NCBI GenBank assembly: GCA_907164885.2
Contig: OU015493.1
Coordinates: 53,541,302-53,605,301 of the forward strand
Direction: 5' to 3'
DNA: 64,000 bases
Origin: Dolomedes plantarius
Taxonomy: Eukaryota > Arthropoda > Arachnida > Araneae > Dolomedidae
Of the stretch, positions 42,801 to 45,792 are shown one piece after another. The position numbers and the translations under genes are program-made. The notes under the pieces were generated by a model. That model did no database searches, was not told the DNA's origin, and saw only the letters and a program-made list of their open reading frames with translations. Within the stretch, counting starts at the first letter, position 1. Each line of letters opens with the position of its first letter.

Positions 42801-45156
42801 CTGGATTTGATAGGTCTAAAAATATTTTGTCCAAGTTTTACTCTGACATACATTTAGAAAAACTGGTGGAACAAATGAATAAATTAAAATTATTCACGAG
42901 TAAAATACAGCAATTAAATTTTACCAAATTACGTGCTATTGTCGAGCCGCAAGTCTATACACACGCAGTTGGTTGCTAATGTTTACATCTGGTAGTTGCA
43001 GCCATTGCCATTCGGAGTGTAGAAATATCGCTGATTTTTGTGCTACATACCTACGTGTTATATATATATATAGATGTTTGATTATGAGAGAAAAAAGAAA
43101 AGACTAATATTTTTTCTGAGAAATTGAGAAGGTATCTGAAAACTTTGCTTTGTTTCAGGAGATAAATTTTCATGTGAATTATGAGTTTCATGTGTTTTAT
43201 GAGTTTTGGTCCTATATATCGTGATGTAACAGGTGAAACACACTAAGTCAAAAAAACATGATTTTGAGAAAATGCTGATCAAAGATTTTTTTCTTTTAAG
43301 TTCTTTGGTACTAACATTATTAAATCAAATTAAGTTATAGCACTAGTGTTTTTTTGCTAACTATGATCCAGTCTTGGCTCTTGTATGCTTATTTTATATT
43401 ATTATCCTCAGGATGGTTAGTTTGTTTCACCTATACAAACTACTAGGCTACAGTACTTAATGTGATTACAAAACTTTAAAAAAATATGAAATAAATAAAG
43501 ATATGACTTAGTGGATTTCACGAGTAGAAACATCTCCTTTTTATGGTCAAGAAAAGCTGAAAATCCGAAATCTATAATTTTGACTTAGTGTGTTTCACTT
43601 GTAACCCCACAATATAGTGTTTATGAGGTATGTGTGGGTTATCTTGCATAATATTAGAGATGTCCCAGAATGTATGATATATGGTATATTGTACCTTTTC
43701 CTTTTTCTAATCAGTGCTGCTAGATAAAATATATTTATTGTGTGTTGAAGGCTATAATAATTCAAAGAAAAAAGTTATGATTAGTTTCTAATTAGGGCTG
43801 CTGGGTAAAATATATTTATTGAATGTTAAAAGCTATAATTATTTAGAGAGGTAGGTAATAGTTAGGATTTGTTAATGTAGTCAAAGATTTCATTGAGTGC
43901 AATGTGGAATTTAAGTATATTGCATTTGTTTTAAATTCAGTCGAAGTTCTTTCCACCTTGATTGCAGTGTGTAAAAAATTAATTGAATATATTCTTTTTT
44001 ACATTACTTACTTAAATGATCATAATTTATTTTCCCTAATCCATTGTAAGAAAAATAATTTAATTTTGTGCTGTCTGTAGTGTTATAATTTGTTGATTTT
44101 ATATTCTTTTTTAAAATCTCTTTTAAAATGTTTAAAAAAAAAATCTTTTTATCTTGATTTTAGAATCGTGGTGTGTACATGTTTCGATTGGATGAAAACC
44201 GGGTGATTGATGCCACCCTGTGTGGTGGTCTTGCCAGGTATATTAACCATTCTTGCAACCCGAACTGTGTGGCTGAAGTAGTTCAAATTGATCGGGAAAA
44301 TAAGATTCTCATTATAACTAACCGAAGAGTGACACGAGGTGAAGAGGTAAGACAGTTTAAGGATATATTTTAATAATTTTTTTTCTTAAAAGATTACTAC
44401 AGAAGCAGTTGTCTTGGGAGTCTACAAGGTGACTTCTGCTTTGAGAAATTTTAAAAATGACATGTGTAATCGTTTTGTTATAGCTGCTCGGTGTGGTCGA
44501 AAGACTATATTAATGATAAATTTTATAAAATAATCTATATATATATAAACCAGTTCTGTAACTGACTGACAGATAACGCACAGACCAAACCACTGGACCT
44601 AAAGGGCAGAAATTTTGCATGGCGATTCTTCTTATAGTGTAGGGGTGCACTTTGAAAAATTCTTTGATTTTTAAAATTAAATTTTTAAGCTGTTTTTGTA
44701 ACTTTTTTTTAAAGTTTGCTTTTGAAATAATAATCTGAGGGTTTTAAAATTTATATCACGAGAAAGATCATAAAAATTCCTTTAAAATGATATCTTTTTT
44801 GAATCTTTACCTCTATTTTTTGATTTTTGGTGAATTTTTAAAGATTATTTTTTAGAATTTAATTTATTAAATACTGATCACATAGTTTCTTTTCTTTTTG
44901 TGATACATTAAATTAATTTTGCGTCACGTGCATATCAACGAAATGAATTGACAAAAGAATATTAAAATACGGTAAAAGATAAAATTTAACCACCAGACTA
45001 ATTGAGATAGAAATTTTTAAAGAACTTAATTCAAATTAGTATGTTTTATGGATATTGAACATACAAATTAATTGCATACATTGACTGTTGTATTTAATAT
45101 TTTCTTCTACATTATTTTGTCTAAAAAAATATCCGTTACAATTTTTTTATAAATAA

Positions 45157-45222
<66 letters not shown>

Positions 45223-45792
45223 ATATATATATATGTATGTATGTATATTTTTTTTACATCTATTGCATACATTGATCGTTGTATTTATTATAAATTTTTT
45301 TTTTGCCATTAATTGCATACATTGACCATTGTATTTAATTTGAATGTACTCCGTAGCAAAGTATGGGTATTCAGCTAGTTTGGGCATAATTTCATCCAAT
45401 TTAAGAAGTTTACTTGAATTAAGCATTAAGCTTGTAATCTCATTCAACATAATCAATGTTCTATTTCAGTAGGAACCCTGATTTAGCACTGCTCTGTTTT
45501 TTAGCTCTGTGTTTTTACAATTGCATTTTCACAAGTTAATATTTGCTTTAGTTCATAAAATATTAATTGTAATAGAATTATCTTCATATTTTAAGATTCT
45601 TGAACAAGAACTTATTGTAAAATTGGATATTGAAATAAGTTTTTACTAGTATTATTGAATGAATTGTAAGCTTTTAAAGTCATTATTTTAATTTTCCAGC
45701 TTTCATATGACTACAAATTTGAAGTAGAAGATGACCAGCACAAAATTCCCTGTTTATGTGGAGCTCCAAACTGTCGAAAATGGATGAACTAA
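166..45792 (+). CDS. trr/KMT2C: KMT2C/KMT2D-type histone H3K4 methyltransferase (trithorax-related), 3' part, 26 exons
   Basis: This is the catalytic subunit of a COMPASS-like complex, which in this family mono-methylates histone H3 lysine 4 at enhancers in the nucleus. Coding exons: 166-294, 1593-1805, 3859-4075, 8445-8581, 9458-9575, 12240-12539, 13196-13363, 13713-13782, 14511-14677, 16241-16278, 18198-18459, 19694-19830, 21581-21667, 24361-24639, 27216-27314, 27569-27678, 29384-29627, 31522-31634, 32932-33046, 33217-33379, 35298-35434, 38388-38518, 41223-41400, 42151-42267, 44164-44346, 45700-45792. All junctions are GT-AG, phases agree, and the sum is 4005 nt. Numbering residues from the first exon in the window, the extended PHD finger is about 828-932, FYRN and FYRC about 975-1140, the Win motif 1131-1138 and SET/post-SET 1195-1334. 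The 5' end (further PHD fingers expected) is outside the window. Family identity is certain. Orthology to KMT2C versus KMT2D is not meaningful in an invertebrate with one copy. Small exons could have been missed in the poorly conserved 5' part. Confidence 0.95.
295..1592. other. intron after exon 1, no feature recognised
   Basis: This is AT-rich intron with poly-T and poly-A runs. I see no repeat termini, open frame or RNA gene that I can support. Confidence 0.6.
1593..1805 (+). CDS. trr/KMT2C: exon 2 in window (71 codons), acidic/lysine-rich
   Basis: The acceptor follows TTTTTTGTACAG and the donor is CAG|GTTTGA, phase 0 at both ends. The charged sequence includes VIKQEVTG, a SUMO-consensus-like motif (hydrophobic-K-x-E). 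The next exon carries IKQE as well. No globular domain is evident. Confidence 0.75.
1899..2591. mobile_element. MITE-like element with about 28-bp terminal inverted repeats
   Basis: The left end ACCTTTAAGGGGGTCCAGAA and the right end (reverse complement ACCTTAAGGGAGTCCAAGAC) are imperfect inverted repeats that extend a few bases further on each side. The roughly 640 bp between them is extremely AT-rich and non-coding. The superfamily is unknown because no clean target duplication is visible. Confidence 0.6.
3172..3350 (+). mobile_element. tRNA-derived SINE-like fragment
   Basis: GGCTAGGGTGCTAGCT followed 30 nt later by GGGTTCAAAGCTCTGC resembles the A and B boxes of a tRNA promoter. The sequence then continues into a non-tRNA body ending near CACACCTAACCTAACTTAG. 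It does not fold as a functional tRNA as far as I can see. Confidence 0.45.
3762..3791. repeat. poly-C run followed by (CA)n
   Basis: About 17 C residues are followed directly by a short (AC)n tract. It lies about 70 nt before exon 3. Confidence 0.9.
3859..4075 (+). CDS. trr/KMT2C: exon 3 in window, charged linker
   Basis: The acceptor is GTTGCAG and the donor AAG|GTAGAT; it ends in phase 1. It encodes [13 protein letters not shown]... and [12 protein letters not shown], with a second IKQE SUMO-like motif, then a Gln/Glu-rich helix ([12 protein letters not shown]). It lies just after a poly-C/(CA)n tract at 3762-3790. Confidence 0.8.
4695..4899. mobile_element. short MITE, inverted ends AGTAAYATCCGTCTCT
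   Basis: AGTAATATCCGTCTCTAAAG at the left is matched by the reverse complement AGTAACATCCGTCTCTCGAA at the right, with about 200 bp of non-coding DNA in all. No target duplication is evident. Confidence 0.65.
5205..5395 (-). mobile_element. SINE-like repeat, family member 1
   Basis: It contains TATTATGGGAGCACCCTATA followed by GGTGAGCCAACATTGCTCCC, a core also found at 15265-15440 and 38985-39170. On the - strand the end GCCATCTACATGGTATAGGG and GGGCTTGGATTCTAATCCCG resemble diverged tRNA A and B boxes. Confidence 0.5.
6334..8380 (-). mobile_element. piggyBac-superfamily transposon relic with TTAA target sites
   Basis: The element spans 6338-8376 between TTAA (6334-6337) and TTAA (8377-8380). 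Ends are CCCTATCACTGTA and, inverted, TCCTATCACTGTA. Subterminal 20-bp palindromes TGGGGTCCGYGYGGACCCCA occur at 6379-6398, 8150-8169 and 8341-8360. Decayed transposase pieces lie on the - strand (see separate entry). It sits in the intron between exons 3 and 4, antisense to the host gene, and ends 68 bp before exon 4. TTAA duplication and inward-facing CCYT ends are defining marks of the superfamily. Confidence 0.93.
6738..8079 (-). pseudogene. decayed piggyBac-type transposase (PGBD-like)
   Basis: Three - strand segments can be read. 7726-8079 holds an acidic N-terminus with [20 protein letters not shown] and a run of Asp/Glu/Ser. 7345-7713 holds the catalytic-domain start ([33 protein letters not shown]). 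6738-7232 holds the later part ([10 protein letters not shown]..., [20 protein letters not shown]). In active relatives the third catalytic Asp lies in a 'GVD..D' motif; here it reads GVYNID, so that Asp appears lost. The segments are in different frames and too little sequence separates the acidic N-terminus from the catalytic core, implying an internal deletion. It is inactive. Confidence 0.88.
8445..8581 (+). CDS. trr/KMT2C: exon 4 in window, LXXLL motif ([12 protein letters not shown])
   Basis: The acceptor is TTTTAAG and the donor ATA|GTAAGT. The exon joins in phase 1 with exon 3. LLKQLLQ contains the nuclear-receptor-box pattern LXXLL, which KMT2C/D proteins carry in this region. A piggyBac relic ends only 68 bp upstream, so the branch point and pyrimidine tract sit in the short host sequence between them. 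Confidence 0.9.
9458..9575 (+). CDS. trr/KMT2C: exon 5 in window
   Basis: The acceptor is AATTTTTAG and the donor CTAG|GTAAGA, ending in phase 1. It encodes [18 protein letters not shown] through KLKKPSYL. The next intron holds a long inverted repeat and a tandem repeat. Confidence 0.88.
9918..10614. mobile_element. long inverted-repeat (foldback-type) element in intron 5
   Basis: The left arm begins GGGTCAGGTACCTTTAAAAG and continues to about 10090 (CTTTATAAATATGGCTCTCA, TTTTCTAGCTTGAAG). The right arm, about 10455-10614, is its diverged inverse (CTTCAAGCTAGAAAAAATTT, ending CTTTTAAAAGGTACCTGACC). Arms are about 160-170 nt around a 360-nt AT-rich centre. No transposase is seen. Confidence 0.8.
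11422..12110. repeat. repeat block with about 182-bp tandem units
   Basis: Two near-identical units begin at 11674 (AAACATGGCAGTTACGTTTT) and 11855, and a partial third at 12038; they share GGAGTATGCATTTAGAATTG. Each unit ends in an A-rich run. The block starts with ACTAGCCGGGCTTCACCCAG, which folds as a small hairpin next to CTAG and may be one terminus of an unclassified or Helitron-like element. Confidence 0.7.
12240..12539 (+). CDS. trr/KMT2C: exon 6 in window, basic stretch and [20 protein letters not shown] block
   Basis: This is the largest exon here (300 nt; acceptor CTTTACAG, donor AAAG|GTATTG). [18 protein letters not shown] is followed by a lysine/arginine cluster (KRKRPKKKK) that could serve as a nuclear localisation signal. 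The block [20 protein letters not shown] is recognisably conserved across KMT2C/D proteins. Confidence 0.95.
12727..12971. mobile_element. TTAA-flanked MITE, copy 1
   Basis: Inverted ends are CCCTTTCAGGGG and CCCCTGAAAGG. The right flank is TTAA and the left is GTAA (one change). It is clearly a sister of 19098-19332, with shared interior such as AATGTATTCCAGTTAAATGA and AAGATTTTTTAGGTTAAAAA. It is non-autonomous, and the TTAA target suggests piggyBac-type mobilisation. Confidence 0.85.
13196..13363 (+). CDS. trr/KMT2C: exon 7 in window, Pro/Tyr-rich linker
   Basis: The acceptor is CTTTTCAG and the donor AGAG|GTACCT, phase 1 at both ends. It encodes [20 protein letters not shown]... and [18 protein letters not shown]. 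No domain is assigned. Confidence 0.88.
13713..13782 (+). CDS. trr/KMT2C: exon 8 in window (70 nt)
   Basis: The acceptor is TTCTTTTAG and the donor TCTCG|GTGAGT, ending in phase 2. It encodes [18 protein letters not shown] and PCKISR. It is a short linker exon. Confidence 0.87.
14160..14235. repeat. low-complexity (TTTA)n-rich tract
   Basis: It consists of repeated ATTTATT units. The rest of the intron 13783-14510 is AT-rich with no other feature seen. Confidence 0.8.
14511..14677 (+). CDS. trr/KMT2C: exon 9 in window, conserved 'SPDT' block
   Basis: The acceptor is GTCTAAAG and the donor AGAT|GTAAGT. It encodes [18 protein letters not shown]..., matching the conserved 'SPDTIVSSSSPE' block of KMT2C/D proteins, then a hydrophobic [10 protein letters not shown] and [12 protein letters not shown]. 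Confidence 0.95.
14867..15193. mobile_element. hAT-type MITE with perfect 8-bp target duplication
   Basis: The ends are CAGGTGTGGGCAGAC and TTAATGCCCACCG, with AGATAATT repeated exactly at 14859-14866 and 15194-15201. The interior is non-coding. Eight-bp duplications and CAGNG-like ends are the hAT signature. Confidence 0.88.
15265..15440 (-). mobile_element. SINE-like repeat, family member 2
   Basis: It contains TTATTATGGGATCACCATAT and AGGTGAACCAACTCTGATGC, matching the 5205-5395 and 38985-39170 copies with substitutions. Confidence 0.5.
15441..16240. other. intron 9 remainder, low complexity only
   Basis: A C-run and T-run near 15765-15790 are followed by pyrimidine-rich sequence. A local duplication sits just before exon 10: ACTTATCTGGCAAGGATTCA at 16127 recurs as ACTTACCTGGCAAGGATTCA at 16191. 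Confidence 0.6.
16241..16278 (+). CDS. trr/KMT2C: exon 10 in window, 38-nt microexon
   Basis: A strong acceptor (TATTTTTGCAG) and donor (AAG|GTAAGT) flank 38 nt coding for [13 protein letters not shown] (first codon split). Without it the phase-1 end of exon 9 could not join the phase-0 start of exon 11, so the frame demands it. Confidence 0.92.
16470..16964. mobile_element. Tigger/pogo-like MITE
   Basis: The left end CATACCTCACTTTATGGCC is matched by the right end inverted, CTATACCTCGCTATACGACC. Subterminal motifs AAAGCCGTATAACGAA and ATGCCGTATAAAGAG also recur. No coding capacity is seen. Confidence 0.7.
17813..18056. mobile_element. hAT-like MITE
   Basis: The left end CAGGGGAGGACAATTGTTTT and the right end inverted, CAGGGGTGGGCAAATAGCAT, both continue into GGCC-rich sequence. 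The 8-bp flanks differ (GTCTAGAG versus ATCATTCA), so the target duplication is not confirmed. Confidence 0.7.
18198..18459 (+). CDS. trr/KMT2C: exon 11 in window, [17 protein letters not shown] block
   Basis: The acceptor is CATTCAG and the donor CGCT|GTAAGT. It encodes [20 protein letters not shown]... and [16 protein letters not shown], a block closely resembling the KMT2C/D segment 'VTLTLSSEAAEDI.GVL..LA.LL.VP.PPSYE'. Confidence 0.96.
19098..19332. mobile_element. TTAA-flanked MITE, copy 2
   Basis: The ends are CCCTTTCAGGGG and CCCTGAAAAGG, flanked by TTAA at 19094-19097 and 19333-19336. It is a sister of the 12727-12971 element, about 235 bp, non-coding. Confidence 0.9.
19694..19830 (+). 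CDS. trr/KMT2C: exon 12 in window, Cys pair (CRHC)
   Basis: The acceptor is GTTTTAG and the donor CAG|GTAAGT. It encodes [20 protein letters not shown]. The CXXC pair together with the cysteines of the next exon (FCSTNCY) looks like a small zinc-binding module found upstream of the extended PHD finger in this family; zinc binding is inferred. Confidence 0.93.
20040..20165 (-). mobile_element. possible SINE-like fragment
   Basis: On the - strand AAGGCAAGCACTGAAAGTCA followed by GATTCAGGAACCACGTGCC is loosely like tRNA A and B boxes. A (TA)n run borders it. Evidence is weak; the rest of intron 19831-21580 is AT-rich with nothing else recognised. Confidence 0.3.
21581..21667 (+). CDS. trr/KMT2C: exon 13 in window, second Cys pair (FCSTNC)
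   Basis: The acceptor is GATTTCAG and the donor AAG|GTGAGA, with 29 codons in phase 0. It encodes [20 protein letters not shown] followed by RSTAILEEK. It completes the presumed zinc module started in exon 12. Confidence 0.93.
22042..22810 (+). mobile_element. non-autonomous Helitron-like element, copy 1
   Basis: It begins with TCTGTATATATAAAAC after a host A. It ends with the hairpin TACTTTG-TAG-CAAAGTA (22779-22795), 11 nt of spacer, then CTAG followed by host T. This TC...hairpin...CTRR|T layout without target duplication is the Helitron signature. A sister copy lies at 44534-45378. The interior is AT-rich and non-coding. Confidence 0.85.
22948..23653. mobile_element. TTAA-flanked element, about 706 bp
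   Basis: TTAA occurs at 22944-22947 and 23654-23657. Imperfect inverted ends are CCCTTTCGCGATGGGTGTTT and CCACTTCAGGACAGGCGTGT. A - strand frame at 23434-23727 ([20 protein letters not shown]..., [14 protein letters not shown]) spans its right part. I do not recognise it, and it runs past the element end, so it may be fortuitous. Confidence 0.65.
23964..24140. mobile_element. PIF/Harbinger-like MITE with TAA duplication
   Basis: The left end GTGCTTGTTAACATAGTCCG is matched by the inverted right end GGGCCTGTTCACATAGGAGT, flanked by TAA at 23961-23963 and 24141-24143. GGGCCTGTTCACA-type ends with 3-bp TAA/TWA duplications are characteristic of PIF/Harbinger. Confidence 0.8.
24361..24639 (+). 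CDS. trr/KMT2C: exon 14 in window, acidic Asp/Glu-rich linker
   Basis: The acceptor is CTTGTTCAG and the donor GAG|GTAAAA, with 93 codons in phase 0. It is strongly acidic and low in aromatic residues (for example [20 protein letters not shown]), so probably disordered. Confidence 0.9.
24983..25155. mobile_element. hAT-type MITE with perfect 8-bp target duplication
   Basis: CTCCTCAG repeats at 24975-24982 and 25156-25163. The ends CAAGGCCGGATTTAG and, inverted, CAGTGCAGAATTTATG are related. The interior carries GGGGCC-rich motifs and no reading frame. Confidence 0.85.
25164..26090. other. intron 14 AT-rich interval
   Basis: An imperfect AT palindrome lies at about 25220-25325 (GGTATATGTATAAAATACAT and TACATATACCTTACCCCCAT, inverted partners). 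Nothing else is recognised. Confidence 0.5.
26095..27034 (+). mobile_element. unclassified DNA-transposon relic with coding remnant
   Basis: The outer ends AATTCTGTTTTCGCACGAAC and, inverted, AATTCTGTTTTTACACAATA are similar. The interior at 26360-26756 reads, with stops at two places, as a C-terminal-like segment ([40 protein letters not shown], then a Ser/Glu-rich tail ending SESENK and a stop). I suspect a Tigger-like transposase tail but cannot assign it firmly. A perfect 15-bp hairpin lies at 26974-27008. Confidence 0.5.
27216..27314 (+). CDS. trr/KMT2C: exon 15 in window, [10 protein letters not shown] block
   Basis: The acceptor is ATCTACAG and the donor AAA|GTAAGT, with 33 codons. 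[15 protein letters not shown] corresponds to the conserved Lys/Trp-rich segment before the extended PHD finger in KMT2C/D. Confidence 0.93.
27569..27678 (+). CDS. trr/KMT2C: exon 16 in window, start of extended PHD finger
   Basis: The acceptor is TTCTCTAG and the donor CAAG|GTAGAG. It encodes [20 protein letters not shown], the first zinc knuckle of the C2HC-type pre-PHD module typical of KMT2 proteins (CxFC...GDG.T.GxAR). The exon ends in phase 2. Confidence 0.97.
27836..28472. mobile_element. pogo/Tigger-like MITE inserted in a (TA)n tract
   Basis: The ends CACTGTCGAACCACCATATA and, inverted, CAGTCGAACCTCCATATATC are flanked by TATATA on both sides. Many TTCGATATATAGAAA repeats lie at both margins (27890-27915 and 28340-28460), as subterminal repeats. 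Confidence 0.8.
28473..29383. other. intron 16 remainder
   Basis: A (TA)n/(GT)n microsatellite at 28473-28506 is followed by AT-rich sequence without recognisable elements. Confidence 0.6.
29384..29627 (+). CDS. trr/KMT2C: exon 17 in window, core of extended PHD finger
   Basis: The acceptor is TTTTGTAG and the donor [39 protein letters not shown] and [10 protein letters not shown] supply the zinc-binding Cys/His series. The layout is nearly identical to the KMT2C/D extended PHD finger ('[21 protein letters not shown]'). Confidence 0.98.
30572..30948. mobile_element. MITE with inverted ends TTAACGTAGGATTAC and large microsatellite core
   Basis: TTAACGTAGGATTACGTTCC at the left is matched by the right end inverted, TTAACGTAGGATTACTTATC. 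The core includes (TA)n to 30810, (GA)n 30811-30839 and (GTTG)n to about 30865. Frames across the microsatellite (Ile-Tyr and Arg-Glu repeats) are not genes. Confidence 0.7.
31522..31634 (+). CDS. trr/KMT2C: exon 18 in window, end of extended PHD finger
   Basis: The acceptor is TATTTTAG and the donor [21 protein letters not shown] closes the zinc site, and [19 protein letters not shown] is the conserved linker to FYRN. Confidence 0.97.
31925..32110 (-). mobile_element. tRNA-derived SINE (antisense to host gene)
   Basis: On the - strand, TGGCTAGAGCACTGGCATTC is a good A box and GGGTTTGAGTCCCACTATTG a good B box, 30-40 nt apart as in tRNA genes. The body that follows is CATGGATGTTTGTAGCCGTT. 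It lacks the folding of a working tRNA. Confidence 0.7.
32932..33046 (+). CDS. trr/KMT2C: exon 19 in window, FYRN domain start
   Basis: The acceptor is ATTGCAG. The donor must be CCA|GTTAGT, because only that cut keeps the frame into [29 protein letters not shown] is the FYRN core shared by trithorax-type proteins. Confidence 0.96.
33217..33379 (+). CDS. trr/KMT2C: exon 20 in window, end of FYRN and start of FYRC
   Basis: The acceptor is ATTTTTAG and the donor [30 protein letters not shown] followed by YICTI finishes FYRN, and [18 protein letters not shown] begins FYRC. The following intron contains nested TTAA-type and hAT elements. Confidence 0.97.
33521..35048. mobile_element. TTAA-flanked MITE split by a nested hAT element
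   Basis: TTAA at 33517-33520 and 35049-35052, ends CCTTTTAACTGTC and, inverted, CCTTTTAACTTCTG. Without the 1081-bp hAT insertion it would be about 440 bp. Its right part has direct repeats CCAAGACTATCTCGGGCACA and CCAAGACTACCTTGGGCACA plus two (AAT)n tracts. Related motifs (GACTCTCGGGCTTAG) occur in the 40271-41045 element. Confidence 0.8.
33672..34752 (+). mobile_element. hAT element nested in a TTAA MITE, perfect 8-bp duplication
   Basis: GTATAGAA is repeated at 33664-33671 and 34753-34760. The ends are CAGCGGTTCTCAACCTGGGG and, inverted, CAGGGGTTCTCAACCTTTCA. Near its right end the + strand frame closing at 34438 reads [20 protein letters not shown] then [11 protein letters not shown] and stop, the typical last residues of ZBED/FAM200-like hAT transposases. 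It is therefore an internally deleted copy retaining the transposase 3' end. Confidence 0.92.
35298..35434 (+). CDS. trr/KMT2C: exon 21 in window, FYRC domain
   Basis: The acceptor is TTATATAG and the donor [29 protein letters not shown] and [18 protein letters not shown] form the middle of FYRC, which pairs with FYRN in one folded unit. Confidence 0.97.
35605..35683 (+). mobile_element. SINE 3' tail with (CCAA)n, copy 1
   Basis: GGCACAGTATGTCCCTGGAG, then GACCCAGTGCAAATAAACTC and an ACAACCAACCAACC tail. A diverged copy with the same order of motifs lies at 53968-54027. Confidence 0.55.
35850..36762 (+). pseudogene. LINE relic: RNase H domain and ORF2 C-terminus
   Basis: [20 protein letters not shown] then [13 protein letters not shown] and [15 protein letters not shown] form an RNase H domain of the kind in I/R1-group LINEs. 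The expected third catalytic Asp position reads [13 protein letters not shown] instead of 'TDSRSS', so it is probably dead. Frame changes after about 36300 lead into [20 protein letters not shown] in another frame. The extreme C-terminus reads [20 protein letters not shown] then [15 protein letters not shown] with stop TAG at 36760-36762. The copy is 5'-truncated and lies in sense orientation in the intron before exon 22. Confidence 0.85.
36763..38387. other. intron 21 AT-rich interval
   Basis: I see no terminal repeats, open frame or RNA-like structure that I can support in these 1.6 kb. Confidence 0.6.
38388..38518 (+). CDS. trr/KMT2C: exon 22 in window, end of FYRC and WDR5-interacting (Win) motif
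   Basis: The acceptor is TTTTATAG and the donor [31 protein letters not shown] ends [12 protein letters not shown] at 38475-38498 is the Win motif, whose arginine docks in the central cavity of WDR5 in the core COMPASS complex. The motif is intact. Confidence 0.97.
38985..39170 (-). mobile_element. SINE-like repeat, family member 3
   Basis: ATTTATGGGGGTGCCGTATA and GGAGGCCAGCATTACCCTCT match the core of the copies at 5205-5395 and 15265-15440. Confidence 0.5.
39390..39952 (-). mobile_element. nested Tc1/mariner-type element with transposase C-terminal relic
   Basis: Long inverted ends are CAGTGTGTACATAAAGGAAT and, inverted at the right, CAGTGTGTAGATAAATGAAT; they match for roughly 90 nt through CAAAGTACAAACTTGTTGTT. 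On the - strand the interior holds a DDE transposase tail: RWIGR, then PQDLALYQ.PPRTLTSLHAF, then [20 protein letters not shown] and a stop near 39520. Frames are broken. Confidence 0.78.
40271..41045. mobile_element. TTAA-flanked element before exon 23
   Basis: TTAA at 40267-40270 and 41046-41049. Short ends are CCTTTTCTTTAC and, inverted, CACTTTGAGG. Near-terminal direct repeats (AGACTCTCGGGCTTAGTCTG, GTGACACTCAGGCTTAGACC) recall those in 33521-35048, so the two are probably one family. Confidence 0.6.
41223..41400 (+). CDS. trr/KMT2C: exon 23 in window, SET N-flanking region
   Basis: The acceptor is CATTTTAG and the donor [29 protein letters not shown] then [11 protein letters not shown] leads straight into the SET domain and is among the best conserved stretches of the gene. 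Confidence 0.98.
42151..42267 (+). CDS. trr/KMT2C: exon 24 in window, SET domain start
   Basis: The acceptor is TTAATTAG and the donor CAG|GTAATC, with 39 codons. [20 protein letters not shown] carries the GxG S-adenosylmethionine-binding motif, followed by [19 protein letters not shown]. Confidence 0.98.
42427..43074 (-). mobile_element. Helitron-like element with helicase remnant and two perfect hairpins
   Basis: Read on the - strand, it starts TCTATATATATATAACAC after a host A (complement of 43075). It ends with a strong hairpin, 13 nt, then CTAG followed by host T (complement of 42426). Two perfect stem-loops lie near the 3' end: a 22-bp stem at 42444-42494 and a 16-bp stem at 42501-42539, both with 7-nt loops. 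The interior keeps a Pif1-type helicase motif (separate entry). It lies between exons 24 and 25, antisense to the gene. Confidence 0.8.
42673..42837 (-). pseudogene. Helitron helicase (Pif1-type) C-terminal remnant
   Basis: The - strand frame reads [20 protein letters not shown] then [20 protein letters not shown] and [13 protein letters not shown] before a TAA stop (42673-42675). [17 protein letters not shown] is helicase motif VI of Helitron RepHel proteins. Upstream the frame is closed by a stop, so only the last 54 or so residues remain. Confidence 0.85.
43211..43619. mobile_element. MITE with about 40-bp inverted ends
   Basis: GTAACAGGTGAAACACACTA then AGTCAAAA at 43226-43253 is matched inverted by GTTACAAGTGAAACACACTA then AGTCAAAA at about 43577-43605. 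Weaker matching extends outward (TATATATCGTGATG versus CACTATATTGTGGG). No coding content is seen. Confidence 0.7.
43711..43870. repeat. 81-bp tandem duplication
   Basis: GCTGCTAGATAAAATATATT at 43716 recurs as GCTGCTGGGTAAAATATATT at 43797. The units continue in parallel through AGCTATAATTATTTAGAG with mismatches. Confidence 0.7.
44164..44346 (+). CDS. trr/KMT2C: exon 25 in window, SET catalytic core
   Basis: The acceptor is GATTTTAG and the donor [29 protein letters not shown] and [11 protein letters not shown] supply the cofactor-binding NHSC motif (window residues 1271-1274); [10 protein letters not shown] precedes the second catalytic motif. Confidence 0.98.
44534..45378 (+). mobile_element. 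non-autonomous Helitron-like element, copy 2
   Basis: It starts TCTATATATATAAACCAG after host A. It ends TACTCCG-TAG-CAAAGTA, an 11-nt spacer TGGGTATTCAG, CTAG and host T. It is a sister of 22042-22810 (shared ACACAGACCAAACC and AAAGGGC...GAAATTTTGCATG). It lies in the last intron and contains a (TA)n/(GTAT)n tract at about 45160-45250. Confidence 0.83.
45700..45792 (+). CDS. trr/KMT2C: exon 26 in window (last): SET end, post-SET, stop
   Basis: The acceptor is [26 protein letters not shown] supplies the catalytic tyrosine motif (YDYKF), and [13 protein letters not shown] is the zinc-binding post-SET tail, ending at TAA 45790-45792. The last residues 'CRKWMN' are the typical end of KMT2C/D proteins. 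Confidence 0.98.
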   Translation, partial: LSYDYKFEVEDDQHKIPCLCGAPNCRKWMN

